Shown here piece after piece: positions 33,707 to 43,512 of a DNA stretch of 59,434 nt (the stretch's first letter is position 1; every line of letters starts with the position of its first letter). The notes beneath the pieces are model-generated. The model had not been told where the DNA came from and did no database searches. It was given only the letters and a program-made list of their open reading frames with translations. Both the position numbers and the translations under genes were made by a program. The stretch is from Gammaproteobacteria bacterium (GTDB lineage Bacteria > Pseudomonadota > Gammaproteobacteria > Steroidobacterales > GCA-2729495): positions 1 through 59,434 of the forward strand of contig SHZI01000003.1 in assembly GCA_009692345.1 (NCBI GenBank), read 5' to 3'.

Positions 33707-35356
33707 TTACCAGGGCTTTCGGGTCAGTTGAGCGGGCCATTTCGCCAGGATCCGGCTCGTGATGTCGTCGCTCGCCGCCTGGTCAAACAGGTTCCGGTTC
33801 AGGGCGGGAAACTCTTTGGGACCGCCCTCCTCAGGCCACTGCATCGTCGCGTCGATGGCGATCTTGCTGGTGACCTTGCCATCCGGTGAGCTGGGCTCGA
33901 AAAACGATGCGGGCTTGGACGCGTAAATCTCGCTGGCCTTCGCGGGCTGCCAGCGGCTGCCCAGGGCCAGCAGCATCTCGGACTGATTCATGATGTCCAG
34001 ATCGTCGTCCACGACCACCACAATCTTGGCGATCAATGCACGCTCAACGACGGCCTTGGCGATCTCAAGGCCCTGACCCGGACGATCCTTCTTGATGCTG
34101 ACGAAGGTAATGCCCTTGGTGTCGTCGTGATAGTACAAGCCGGTGATCTGCGGGTAGCGCTGCTTCCACAGGACATCCGAGTAAGCGTCCATGGGCGCCC
34201 GGACGAAGCCGCCGCCGATACTCGTGAAGGAGTTCATCAGAATCGGGTTCTTGCGGTGGGTCACCCGGAGCACGTTGAAGAGAAAACGGTCTGTGTTCCG
34301 GTCCCCCAGATAGCCGTAGGTCTCGTGATACGGCCCCTCGGGCACGAGCTGGGTCAGGTCAATTTCGCCCTCGATGACCATCTCTGACCAGGCAGGGATC
34401 AGCAGGTCGCTGAGGTCGCACTTCACCACCTCCAGAGGCTTGCCGCGAAGGCCACCGATATACGCCAACTCATCAATCGGCTTCCGGGGTGTAATGGGTA
34501 CCCGGGAGCCGCTGACCATCCAGGTCACAGGGTCCTGCCCCAGGATCAGGGCGATGCGCATGGTCTTCTCCCCCCGCTCCTTCGCGCGGAGAAACATCCG
34601 GTTGCCGGTCTGGTTGGGCTCCGAATTCAGGTGCATCAGGCGTGGTCCGAGGATCTGGCACCGGTAAGTGCCGATGTTCTGCTTCCACTCCGGGTCGGCG
34701 GACACCGTAGAGGCGGTGTTGATGTAGCGCCCGGCATCGCCGGGATTGCCCTGAATGAAGGGAAACAATTCCAGGTTTATGGCGTCGCCCTCGAGAACGA
34801 CCTCCTTGCAAGCGGCCTTGTCTCTCGGCACTTCAATGGGGGCAATCTGGGGATAGTCCCCCTTGTTGGCCTCGAGCAGCTTCACCATGTGCCGCAGGCC
34901 GATGCGATAGGAGTTTCTGGGCTCGACCAGATCTGGTTCCAGGCCCCACACGATGGCTTCCTGGTGATAGTGACTCTGGTAGTTGCCGACTACTGTTCCC
35001 TTCGTCCATTTGCCATTGATACGCAGGTTCTCGAACAGCACCACAGGGGCACCATAGAGGCCGAACTGGTCGGTGAGGTGGTACATGATCGCGGTGGCTT
35101 CCCAGGCGTCCTGGTCCACGTCCTTGAAGCGCGTGAGCAGGCCCCAGTCGTCCATGGCAGCGAGGTAGTCGCGAATGCTGTCAAAGGGGGCCACCCCCGA
35201 GGGACGCTTCGGCCGCTCGATGCCAGTCGGCCGCTCGATGCTGGCCTGCGCCGTCGGCGCCAGAACAAGGCCAGCGGCTGCCACGACACCCGCTGTGGCC
35301 AGAATCTCCCGGCGGGACAGCGCTGGAGTCAACTGCCCGGATTCGTCCTTCTTCAT
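33707..35356 (-). CDS. UbiD-family decarboxylase with twin-arginine signal
   Basis: A 549-residue UbiD-fold protein. UbiD enzymes (de)carboxylate unsaturated or aromatic acids using prenylated FMN. The fold is shown by VVGNYQSHYHQEAIVWGL, QNIGTYRCQILGPRLMHLNS with Arg232, and EGPYHE with Glu340 and Glu345, which fit the Arg-Glu-Glu set of Fdc1/UbiD. The N-terminus has SRREILATAGVVAAAGLVLA with Arg15-Arg16 and an AQA cleavage site, a Tat-like export signal. Export of folded, cofactor-loaded UbiD would be unusual, since characterised UbiDs are cytoplasmic. It lies between a LEH-like gene and an NmrA-like gene, with a multihaem cytochrome downstream. No ubiX is in the window. Confidence 0.9.
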   Translation of the reverse strand: MKKDESGQLTPALSRREILATAGVVAAAGLVLAPTAQASIERPTGIERPKRPSGVAPFDSIRDYLAAMDDWGLLTRFKDVDQDAWEATAIMYHLTDQFGLYGAPVVLFENLRINGKWTKGTVVGNYQSHYHQEAIVWGLEPDLVEPRNSYRIGLRHMVKLLEANKGDYPQIAPIEVPRDKAACKEVVLEGDAINLELFPFIQGNPGDAGRYINTASTVSADPEWKQNIGTYRCQILGPRLMHLNSEPNQTGNRMFLRAKERGEKTMRIALILGQDPVTWMVSGSRVPITPRKPIDELAYIGGLRGKPLEVVKCDLSDLLIPAWSEMVIEGEIDLTQLVPEGPYHETYGYLGDRNTDRFLFNVLRVTHRKNPILMNSFTSIGGGFVRAPMDAYSDVLWKQRYPQITGLYYHDDTKGITFVSIKKDRPGQGLEIAKAVVERALIAKIVVVVDDDLDIMNQSEMLLALGSRWQPAKASEIYASKPASFFEPSSPDGKVTSKIAIDATMQWPEEGGPKEFPALNRNLFDQAASDDITSRILAKWPAQLTRKPW

Positions 35357-35408
35357 GGCATTAATCCACGGTAACCCTGCTATGAGGAGTTTAGCCTATG
35401 GGCCCGAC

Positions 35409-35780
35409 TTAACGCATGTTGTAGTCCCGCCAGACGGCGATCTTCCCGCTGCGGACGATAAACAGGCCGGCGATGTGCGGGTGATTATCGAACGTGCTGT
35501 TGTGGGCGTAGAAGTGGTCGATACGCTCGTTGATGACCATGGGGCCGATCACCTGGGACCTGACCACCACCCAGTCGACGGCCTTCAGCTTCGTGAGAAA
35601 AGGCCCCATCTGCTCGATGAAGGCCTCGTTGGTGGTAATCACTGGCCCCCCTTCCCACACCATGTACTCGAAGGGCTGGGCAAAATAAGTCGTCAGCAGC
35701 GCCGCATCTCTCTTGGCCCAGTCCTGGCAGAAGCGGTTGACGAGCTCTTCGTTGGCTTGTTCGTCAGGGGTCGGTGGCAT
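35409..35780 (-). CDS. Limonene-1,2-epoxide hydrolase/SnoaL-like (NTF2-fold) protein
   Basis: A 123-residue NTF2-like protein. FCQDWAKRDAALLTTYFAQ and VINERIDHFYAH and AVWRDYN preserve the Arg-x-Asp plus Asp set that forms the active site of limonene-1,2-epoxide hydrolases. Epoxide hydration or a related small-lyase role is therefore possible. It is the gene immediately upstream of the Tat-signal UbiD (52 nt gap) and probably shares its transcript. Confidence 0.82.
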   Translation of the reverse strand: MPPTPDEQANEELVNRFCQDWAKRDAALLTTYFAQPFEYMVWEGGPVITTNEAFIEQMGPFLTKLKAVDWVVVRSQVIGPMVINERIDHFYAHNSTFDNHPHIAGLFIVRSGKIAVWRDYNMR

Positions 35781-35843
35781 GTTGGGTCCTTCCTGGAGGG
35801 CGACAGGTTTGGATGCGTATCAGTGTAGTGGACTTGGCGGCCC

Positions 35844-36191
35844 CTAGATCCAGCCCCGACCTTGCGCTGCACCGCATTGACAGGGCAACTGAACGTCGTG
35901 GTGACTCAGGCCATAGTCGACAGTCAGCTCCTCTCCGGCCCGAATCCTGCGCAGTGCGTAGGACTCCGCCCGGTCGCCCGTCAGGCGGGTAAAAGTGTTG
36001 GGGGAGCAGCAGTGATTGAGGTACCGGAATCCCCGTCGGGTGGTCGAGGCATCGATAGCCTTGCCGTCGAGCTCGATGATGGCTACCACTTTGCGGCCCC
36101 TGGCCCGGCGGCGCTCTTCCCGGAGGGTGATCGCGCTCGTTCCCACGCTGAGCTTGTCGTAGATCGGGGATGAATAGATGATGTGCGCCAC
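35844..36191 (-). CDS. SET-domain protein
   Basis: About 115 residues with core SET motifs: GFRYLNHCCSPNTFTR (the NHxCxPN S-adenosylmethionine and lysine site), AESYALRRIRAGEELTVDYG and a post-SET-like CQCG. This would be a small protein-lysine methyltransferase. The start is unclear: the frame runs to 36254, and GTG at 36191 (MAHIIYSSPIYDKL) is my choice. It sits 63 nt upstream of the LEH-like gene and divergent from the ABC-2 exporter. Targets are unknown. Confidence 0.78.
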   Translation of the reverse strand: MAHIIYSSPIYDKLSVGTSAITLREERRRARGRKVVAIIELDGKAIDASTTRRGFRYLNHCCSPNTFTRLTGDRAESYALRRIRAGEELTVDYGLSHHDVQLPCQCGAAQGRGWI

Positions 36192-36219
36192 TACTGTGCA
36201 TGCTAGTTGAGGTCCGGGT

Positions 36220-37142
<923 letters not shown>

Positions 37143-37146
<4 letters not shown>

Positions 37147-37904
37147 ACCTGCACGCCATCCGCGCCATCTACGGTTTTGAGCTGTCACGCTGGTTCCGTA
37201 CGCTGGGTCAGAGCATCATTTCCCCCGTCATCTCGACCTCCCTGTATTTCGTCGTCTTCGGCGCGGCCATCGGCGCCCGGATGGGCAGCATCGACGGGGT
37301 CAGCTACGGAGCGTTCATCATTCCGGGTCTGGTGATGCTGAACCTGCTGAACGAGAGCATTTCCAATGCTTCCTTCGGCATCTATATGCCGAAGTTCTCG
37401 GGGACCATCTACGAGGTACTGTCTGCGCCGGTTTCAGCAGCAGAAGTGGTCCTTGGCTACGTGGGCGCCGCCGCCACCAAATCAGTGCTGCTCGGACTTC
37501 TGATCCTCGTCACAGCCCGACTATTTGTGCCCTACGAGATCGCCCACCCGCTCATGATGTTCGGGTTCCTGGTGCTGACGGCAGTTACGTTCAGCCTGTT
37601 CGGCTTCATCATCGGCATCTGGGCGGACGGCTTCGAGAAGCTCCAGATCATTCCACTCATGATCGTCACGCCGCTCACATTTCTTGGCGGCAGCTTCTAC
37701 TCGATCAGCATGCTGCCGCCTGTCTGGCAGACCATCGCGCTCTTCAACCCGGTCGTATACCTCATCAGTGGCTTTCGCTGGAGCTTCTACGGGGTGGCTG
37801 ACATCGGTGCGGGGGTCAGCCTGGCCATGATCCTGGTTTTTCTGAGCGTCTGCCTGGCCGTGGTCTGGTGGATCTTCAGGACGGGCTATCGGCTGAAGAG
37901 CTGA
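37143..37904 (+). CDS. ABC-2 exporter permease (YadH-like)
   Basis: A 253-residue inner-membrane protein with six hydrophobic segments. It has the YadH-type features [37 protein letters not shown] and [18 protein letters not shown]. It forms the membrane half of the transporter with the preceding ATPase. Its substrate is unknown. The 3' end overlaps convergent darP by 29 nt. Confidence 0.93.
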
Positions 37905-38514
37905 GCAGCTGTGCCCGCACCAGGGTGAAGATCTGGCGATAGGCGCGCCCCTGGCGGTGCCCACCACTTGCGGGCTCTGCCCCGGACTGCCGGACTACCG
38001 TCGCTTCCTTGCGGGCCTGACGGACGAGGGCACGGAGCTGCTGCGCGTCCGTAGCGGGGAACTCCTGGAGCCAGGGGCCTAGCTGGTCGTCATCGGCGAT
38101 GAGGGCATCACGCCACCGCCCGGCCCGGTGGAGAATCGCGGTGTCCTGGGCAGACTGGCTGTGCTGGAGCCGCAGCGCCGCTGCCACGGCCTCGAGGGCG
38201 TCGGCATCCAGACGGTGCATCAGCGTGCCGATGAACTGCTTCTGGCGGCGCTTGCCCTCGAAATTGGTAATCCGCTTCGCGAGGAGAATGGCGTCCTGAA
38301 GCGTCTCGGGCAGCGGGAGGGCAACGAACAGAGCCTCCCGCAGCGTCAGCAGTTCTTCGCCGAGTTTTTGTAACGCTCCGCTGGCGGTTTTCCGCTCGGT
38401 TCGACTGGGAGCATCGGTGCCCTTCTGTTCGGTCCTGAACTGCTGGTCCAGCTCGCTGCCTGCACAGACAAACTCACCCTCGACGTAATAGCCCTTGCGG
38501 GACTTCCGGGACAT
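37876..38514 (-). CDS. darP: Ribosome-associated protein DarP/YjgA (DUF615)
   Basis: A 212-residue charged helical protein with the family N-terminus [15 protein letters not shown] and the core [36 protein letters not shown]. DarP promotes late 50S ribosomal subunit assembly in gammaproteobacteria and supports the taxonomic placement. At the C-terminus the conserved [12 protein letters not shown] is present. Confidence 0.93.
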   Translation of the reverse strand: MSRKSRKGYYVEGEFVCAGSELDQQFRTEQKGTDAPSRTERKTASGALQKLGEELLTLREALFVALPLPETLQDAILLAKRITNFEGKRRQKQFIGTLMHRLDADALEAVAAALRLQHSQSAQDTAILHRAGRWRDALIADDDQLGPWLQEFPATDAQQLRALVRQARKEATVVRQSGAEPASGGHRQGRAYRQIFTLVRAQLLSSSADSPS

Positions 38515-38523
38515 GAATTCCTT

Positions 38524-39213
38524 CTAGCGGCCACCAAAGTAGGCGCGGATGTTCGCGCCATAGAGCTTGGTATTGCCACTGAATGAACCGCTGACACCGA
38601 CCGCCAGCCAGTCCGTTACGCTATAGAGAGTTCCAACCCGGACGGCAAGGTTCTTGTCGTTGTCCGAACGATCACCACCAGATCCTTCAGCATCGCGGAA
38701 CTGGAGGGTACCCACGTCTACGTAGCTAAGGCCGCCGCTGACTTCAATCGACGGAGTTGCCATACCGCGCACGCCCGCTTCGAGGCGATAACCCCCATCA
38801 CTCGATGAGCCGCCGCCGTCGACGTCGGCCTCGGTATCCACATAAGCAGCCCGCGCCACCACGTCGATAACGTCTGTCACGGCGTAGTTGATGCCAGCAC
38901 CAACTTCCAGGTGGCTGAGATCCACATCCGTATTGAAAATACCCGGGTCACTACTCTGCAGGTCGAAAGTGGCGACGCCGTAGCTTGCGAATACGTGGAA
39001 CAGGTCGGTAATGGCATAGGACCCGCCGCCAGTGAAGCCGTCAGCGTCAGGATTCTCATCGCCGGGAATGCCAGTCCCCGTCAGTGCAATATGCTGCCAG
39101 CCGCCCTCAACATAGGTGTAGCGGGGACCGCCATCGGCGAGTGCGGCCTGACCACTGAGGAGGCCAGCGGCCGCAACCAGAGAAAGGCGGGCAAGCGTCT
39201 TTTGCGCAGTCAT
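38524..39213 (-). CDS. Outer-membrane beta-barrel protein
   Basis: About 229 residues from ATG 39213, which is preceded by GGGGG. The signal peptide is KTLARLSLVAAAGLLSGQAALA. The mature part alternates short amphipathic strands (YTYVEGGWQHIAL, SYAITDLFHVFASYGVATFD, GINYAVTDVIDVVARAAYVD) and ends NIRAYFGGR. The terminal residue is not the usual aromatic, but the pattern is that of an 8-stranded OmpA/OmpW-like porin fold. Function is unknown. Confidence 0.85.
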   Translation of the reverse strand: MTAQKTLARLSLVAAAGLLSGQAALADGGPRYTYVEGGWQHIALTGTGIPGDENPDADGFTGGGSYAITDLFHVFASYGVATFDLQSSDPGIFNTDVDLSHLEVGAGINYAVTDVIDVVARAAYVDTEADVDGGGSSSDGGYRLEAGVRGMATPSIEVSGGLSYVDVGTLQFRDAEGSGGDRSDNDKNLAVRVGTLYSVTDWLAVGVSGSFSGNTKLYGANIRAYFGGR

Positions 39214-39307
39214 CAGAACCCCCGGGGACGATTTAGGACAAGGCAACGTCGCGAAGAGTAATCCACGACCCTGTGGCTATTCTAGTCCACCTTCCGGTCC
39301 CGCACCA

Positions 39308-39936
39308 TCAGCCGGGATCGGCATCCTTCTCCAGCCACCTCCTGACCTGCACGGCCGGCGTGCGCGTGCTTAGCCGCAGCACACCTGCGGTCACTCTCAC
39401 CTTCCCTTCAAGCCATCGAGAGCCGCCCAGCAGGCTGCGATGGCTGACCAGCCGGACAGGGCCTCCTGCTCTTCTGCCACGGGCACGGGCTCAGGGTGCT
39501 GGACACGGCAGGGCCGCATCCCCGGTGCAGGCGACCCGGTCTCGGTGTGGCCAGAAAACCGCCGGGCACTACCACTGCCTCGAAGGGCACCACCCCCTCG
39601 GGCACGCGGTCGGATTCGTTGGGCCAGACGTGCCTGAAAGGCTCACCAGCCCGGTCCGTGAGGCTCTCGACGTCCGTGCGTGGATCGAACGTCGCCGGAT
39701 TCAGCGCCGGAAGGTCCGGAATCCAGGCGGCGAGGTCCCGTTCGAAGACGCGGGTGATCTTGTCACCGGCGTCATCCCGCTCGACGTTGAAGAAACTGGA
39801 CATCAGCAGCGCATCACGACTGTTCTTGCCCTTGTCCGTGGGGAATGAACACGGCCAGCGGCAGGGCGCTGAGGATCAGGCGCACGGCCCACCGCTGCCA
39901 ACTCCGGCCCGACGATTTTCTGGCTGCCGCCCGCAT
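39308..39936 (-). pseudogene. Decayed or mis-sequenced gene of unknown function
   Basis: Three leftward frames each carry protein-like segments: MRAAARKSSGRSWQRWAVR plus a hydrophobic stretch from ATG 39936, then KNSRDALLMSSFFNVERDDA and RVFERDLAAWIPDLPALNPA (frame of 39803), then LVSHRSLLGG and RWLEGKVRVTAGVLRLST ending at the stop at 39308. The first junction is at four C bases (39840-39843, read leftward) and is closed by removing one C; the later junctions are less clear. The N-terminus looks like a signal or membrane anchor. I do not recognise the family. This fills the 757-nt stretch between the barrel gene and ilvC. Confidence 0.5.
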
Positions 39937-39970
39937 GACGCCGATTACAGCACACGCAGAACCCAGGCCC

Positions 39971-41083
<1,113 letters not shown>

Positions 41084-41089
41084 CCCGGA

Positions 41090-41947
41090 ATGGACATCCG
41101 GCAACTGCGCCAGTTCATACACCTCGCCGAAGGCCTCCACTTTGGGCGGGCCAGTGCCGCAGGCAACATCAGCCCGTCAGCCCTGAGCCGCAGCATCCGG
41201 CAGCTGGAGCAAGACGTCGGTGCCGTGCTCTTCGACCGGGACAACCGTTCCGTCACCCTGACCCGGCAGGGCGAAACCTTCCTCGCCTGGGCCCGGGACG
41301 TGCTCACCGGCTGGGACGTGGTCCGGCACACGGTGCAGGAGCAGTCGGGCGACCTGCAGGGTGAGGTCAGCCTCTACTGCTCGGTGACCGCGAGCTACAG
41401 CTTCCTCTTCGAACTACTGGGCAAACTGCGTCGCGACCATCCCCGCATCGAACTGAAGCTGCACACCGGCGATCCGGAGCATGCTATCGCCCGGGTCATG
41501 GCGGGCAGCGAGGATATCGCCATCGGTGCGCGACCCGACGTGCTGCCCGCAGGGCTTGCCTTCAAGCCCATCGCCCACTCGCGACTCGTGTTTATCGCCG
41601 CGGCGGGCAAGCCGCGGCCCAACCCCCGGGAATGGGCCACGACACCGATGATCCTGCCGGAGAGCGGCCTGGCCCGACAACGCACCGACCACTGGTTCCG
41701 GGAACTTGGCCTGCAACCCCGGATCTATGCCCAGGTGGCAGGCAATGAGGCCATCGTCAGCATGGTCAGCCTGGGGTTCGGTGTCGGCGTCGTGCCGGAG
41801 ATCGTGCTGGAGGCCAGCCCGCTGGCGGGGAAGGTGCGCCAGTTGCAGGTGCGGCCGGCCCTGGCGCCCTACGAGGTGGGCCTGTTCACGCTGGAGAAGA
41901 AGCTCCGCAGTCCCCTGATACGGGCCTTCTGGGCAGCGCGAATCTAG
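41090..41947 (+). CDS. ilvY: LysR-family activator IlvY
   Basis: A 285-residue LysR regulator starting MDIRQLRQFIHLAEGLHFGRASAA at ATG 41090, with the helix-turn-helix through SPSALSRSIRQLEQDVG and a periplasmic-binding-protein-like effector domain. Position divergent from ilvC, with the SPSALSRSI recognition helix, supports IlvY, which senses acetohydroxy acids and activates ilvC. The gene likely represses itself, as in E. coli. Confidence 0.9.
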   Translation: MDIRQLRQFIHLAEGLHFGRASAAGNISPSALSRSIRQLEQDVGAVLFDRDNRSVTLTRQGETFLAWARDVLTGWDVVRHTVQEQSGDLQGEVSLYCSVTASYSFLFELLGKLRRDHPRIELKLHTGDPEHAIARVMAGSEDIAIGARPDVLPAGLAFKPIAHSRLVFIAAAGKPRPNPREWATTPMILPESGLARQRTDHWFRELGLQPRIYAQVAGNEAIVSMVSLGFGVGVVPEIVLEASPLAGKVRQLQVRPALAPYEVGLFTLEKKLRSPLIRAFWAARI

Positions 41948-41970
41948 CTTTTGTAGCGCCGGCAACCAGG

Positions 41971-42023
41971 CCGCAGGTCACCGGGGTTGCAGCCCCCCCA
42001 GGAGGGTGCCCCCCGGCCTGCGG
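41971..42023. other. GC-rich imperfect stem-loop between ilvY and ubiD-like gene
   Basis: CCGCAGG (41971-41977) pairs with CCTGCGG (42017-42023), and an inner CCGGGG pairs with CCCCGG. No T-run follows on either strand, so it is not a standard intrinsic terminator. It could separate ilvY from the catabolic genes downstream. Confidence 0.4.
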
Positions 42024-42102
42024 ACACCAGGCCGCAAGGACTGACGGCACGCCACCCCAGCGGCTTACAATGCGACGCATACCGCGTTCGCAGGAGACCC
42101 CC

Positions 42103-43512
42103 GTGCTGGATTTCAGAGGCCTGGTAAAGATTCTTGAGGAGCGCGGCGAACTGTATCGCATCAGCCGCGCTGTCGCGCCCAAGTTCGAGATGCCGGCCGT
42201 CATGGAGCAGATCGAGAAGCAGCGCAAGGCCTTTATCTTCGAGAACGTCAAGGGCGCGAAGTTTCCGGTGATCGGCGGCGTGCTCAACCGGATCGAGTGC
42301 TACGGCTGGGCTCTCGGTATCCGGCCAGGCGACCCCTTTACAGCCAGGGACATGGACGCCCGCTTCGAGAAGGCCAAGGCTAGCCGCATTGCCCCCAGGG
42401 TAGTGGCCACCGGCCCGGTGAAGGATGTGGTGCGCACCGGCAGCGAGATCAACCTCGCGGATATTCCCGTGCCCACGGTCTTCGAACTGGACAGCGGCGC
42501 CTTCATTACGGCGGCCTGCGGCTTTTCGCGCAACCCCCACACCGGACAACTGAATGTCGGCGTCTATCGCACCCTGATTCTGGGCCAGAACATCGTCGCC
42601 GTGAACGCCAGCTCTCTGTCCGACCTACGGACCTTCTATCAGCATGCCGAGAACAACGGCACCTCCATGCCCATCGCCCTGGCCATCGGTGTGGAGCCTG
42701 CCCTGCAGATGGCGGCTGCCTGCAAGCTGCCGGCCGACCAGTCGGAACTGGATGTCGCCGGCGCCCTCCAGGGCAAGGCCATTGATCTCGTGAAATGTGA
42801 AACCAGCGACCTGCTGGTCCCCGCGAACGCCGAGATGATCTTCGAGGGTCGCGTGGACTTCTCCCGGAAGATCGTGAACACGCTGGGCGAATTTGCCGGG
42901 CAGTACGGCCCGGAGACCGCCCCTGTCACCGAAATCACCGCCATCACGCACCGCAAGGACGCCATGTTCTACTCGATCCTGGCGGGGAAGAACCCGGAGC
43001 ACAACACACTGGGCTCGATGGCGATCTTCTCGATCCAGCGGGGCCTGGCAGGCGCCCTGCGCAGGCAGTTGCCCCAGATCAGGGACATCAACGTTTACCT
43101 TGACCCCAAGTTCGGCTCGATGGCACATATCGTCTTTTCCATCGCCAAAAGCAACGACGCTGAGCCCATGGAGATGATCGATGCGGCCTTCAGGATGGCC
43201 GGCGGCTTCTTCCCCGTGAGCCACATTACCAAGCGCATCGTCGTAGTCGACGACGACGTGAACGTTCATGACCTCGAAGATGTCGAGTGGGCCATCTGGA
43301 CCCGGATCGGCGACGCCGGCAAGTTCCGGGTAATCCCAGACGTTGAAAGCTGGGAGCTTGAGCGGTGCGCCAAGGAGGGTCGCGGATCTATGCGGGTCGG
43401 CGTGGACGCCACGATGGATATGGCAGACCGGGACAAGCTGCTCCGGCCTGTCATCCCCGGGGCTGGCAAGGTCCAGCTTGCTGATTACCTCAACAAGGAG
43501 TCCGCGGCCTGA
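42103..43512 (+). CDS. UbiD-family (de)carboxylase-like protein, cytoplasmic
   Basis: About 469 residues from GTG 42103 (MLDFRGLVKILEERGEL), preceded by CAGGAGA; a TACAAT -10-like element lies at 42066-42071. It has UbiD landmarks: VIGGVLNRIECYGWALG, LNVGVYRTLILGQNIVAVN with Arg156, and DLLVPANAEMIFEG. At the active-site loop, where the Tat-signal UbiD at 33707-35356 reads EGPYHE, this protein reads VNTLGE. One glutamate (Glu263) is kept but the first is not evident. Activity may therefore differ, or the loop may align differently. Unlike the other UbiD it has no signal peptide. It overlaps the next gene by 1 nt (TGATG). Confidence 0.9.
   Translation: MLDFRGLVKILEERGELYRISRAVAPKFEMPAVMEQIEKQRKAFIFENVKGAKFPVIGGVLNRIECYGWALGIRPGDPFTARDMDARFEKAKASRIAPRVVATGPVKDVVRTGSEINLADIPVPTVFELDSGAFITAACGFSRNPHTGQLNVGVYRTLILGQNIVAVNASSLSDLRTFYQHAENNGTSMPIALAIGVEPALQMAAACKLPADQSELDVAGALQGKAIDLVKCETSDLLVPANAEMIFEGRVDFSRKIVNTLGEFAGQYGPETAPVTEITAITHRKDAMFYSILAGKNPEHNTLGSMAIFSIQRGLAGALRRQLPQIRDINVYLDPKFGSMAHIVFSIAKSNDAEPMEMIDAAFRMAGGFFPVSHITKRIVVVDDDVNVHDLEDVEWAIWTRIGDAGKFRVIPDVESWELERCAKEGRGSMRVGVDATMDMADRDKLLRPVIPGAGKVQLADYLNKESAA

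Noticed and set aside
33707-33889. Rightward frames through the UbiD operon region (for example 32870-33889)
   Set aside because: They oppose genes with clear active-site motifs and are explained by codon bias on the other strand.
35210-35250. Near-repeat IERPTG/IERPKR in the Tat-UbiD
   Set aside because: A short duplication in the linker after the signal; of little functional meaning.
35175-35828. Rightward 217-codon frame opposite the LEH-like gene
   Set aside because: The leftward LEH-like protein has the family's Arg/Asp residues; the opposite frame has no recognisable feature.
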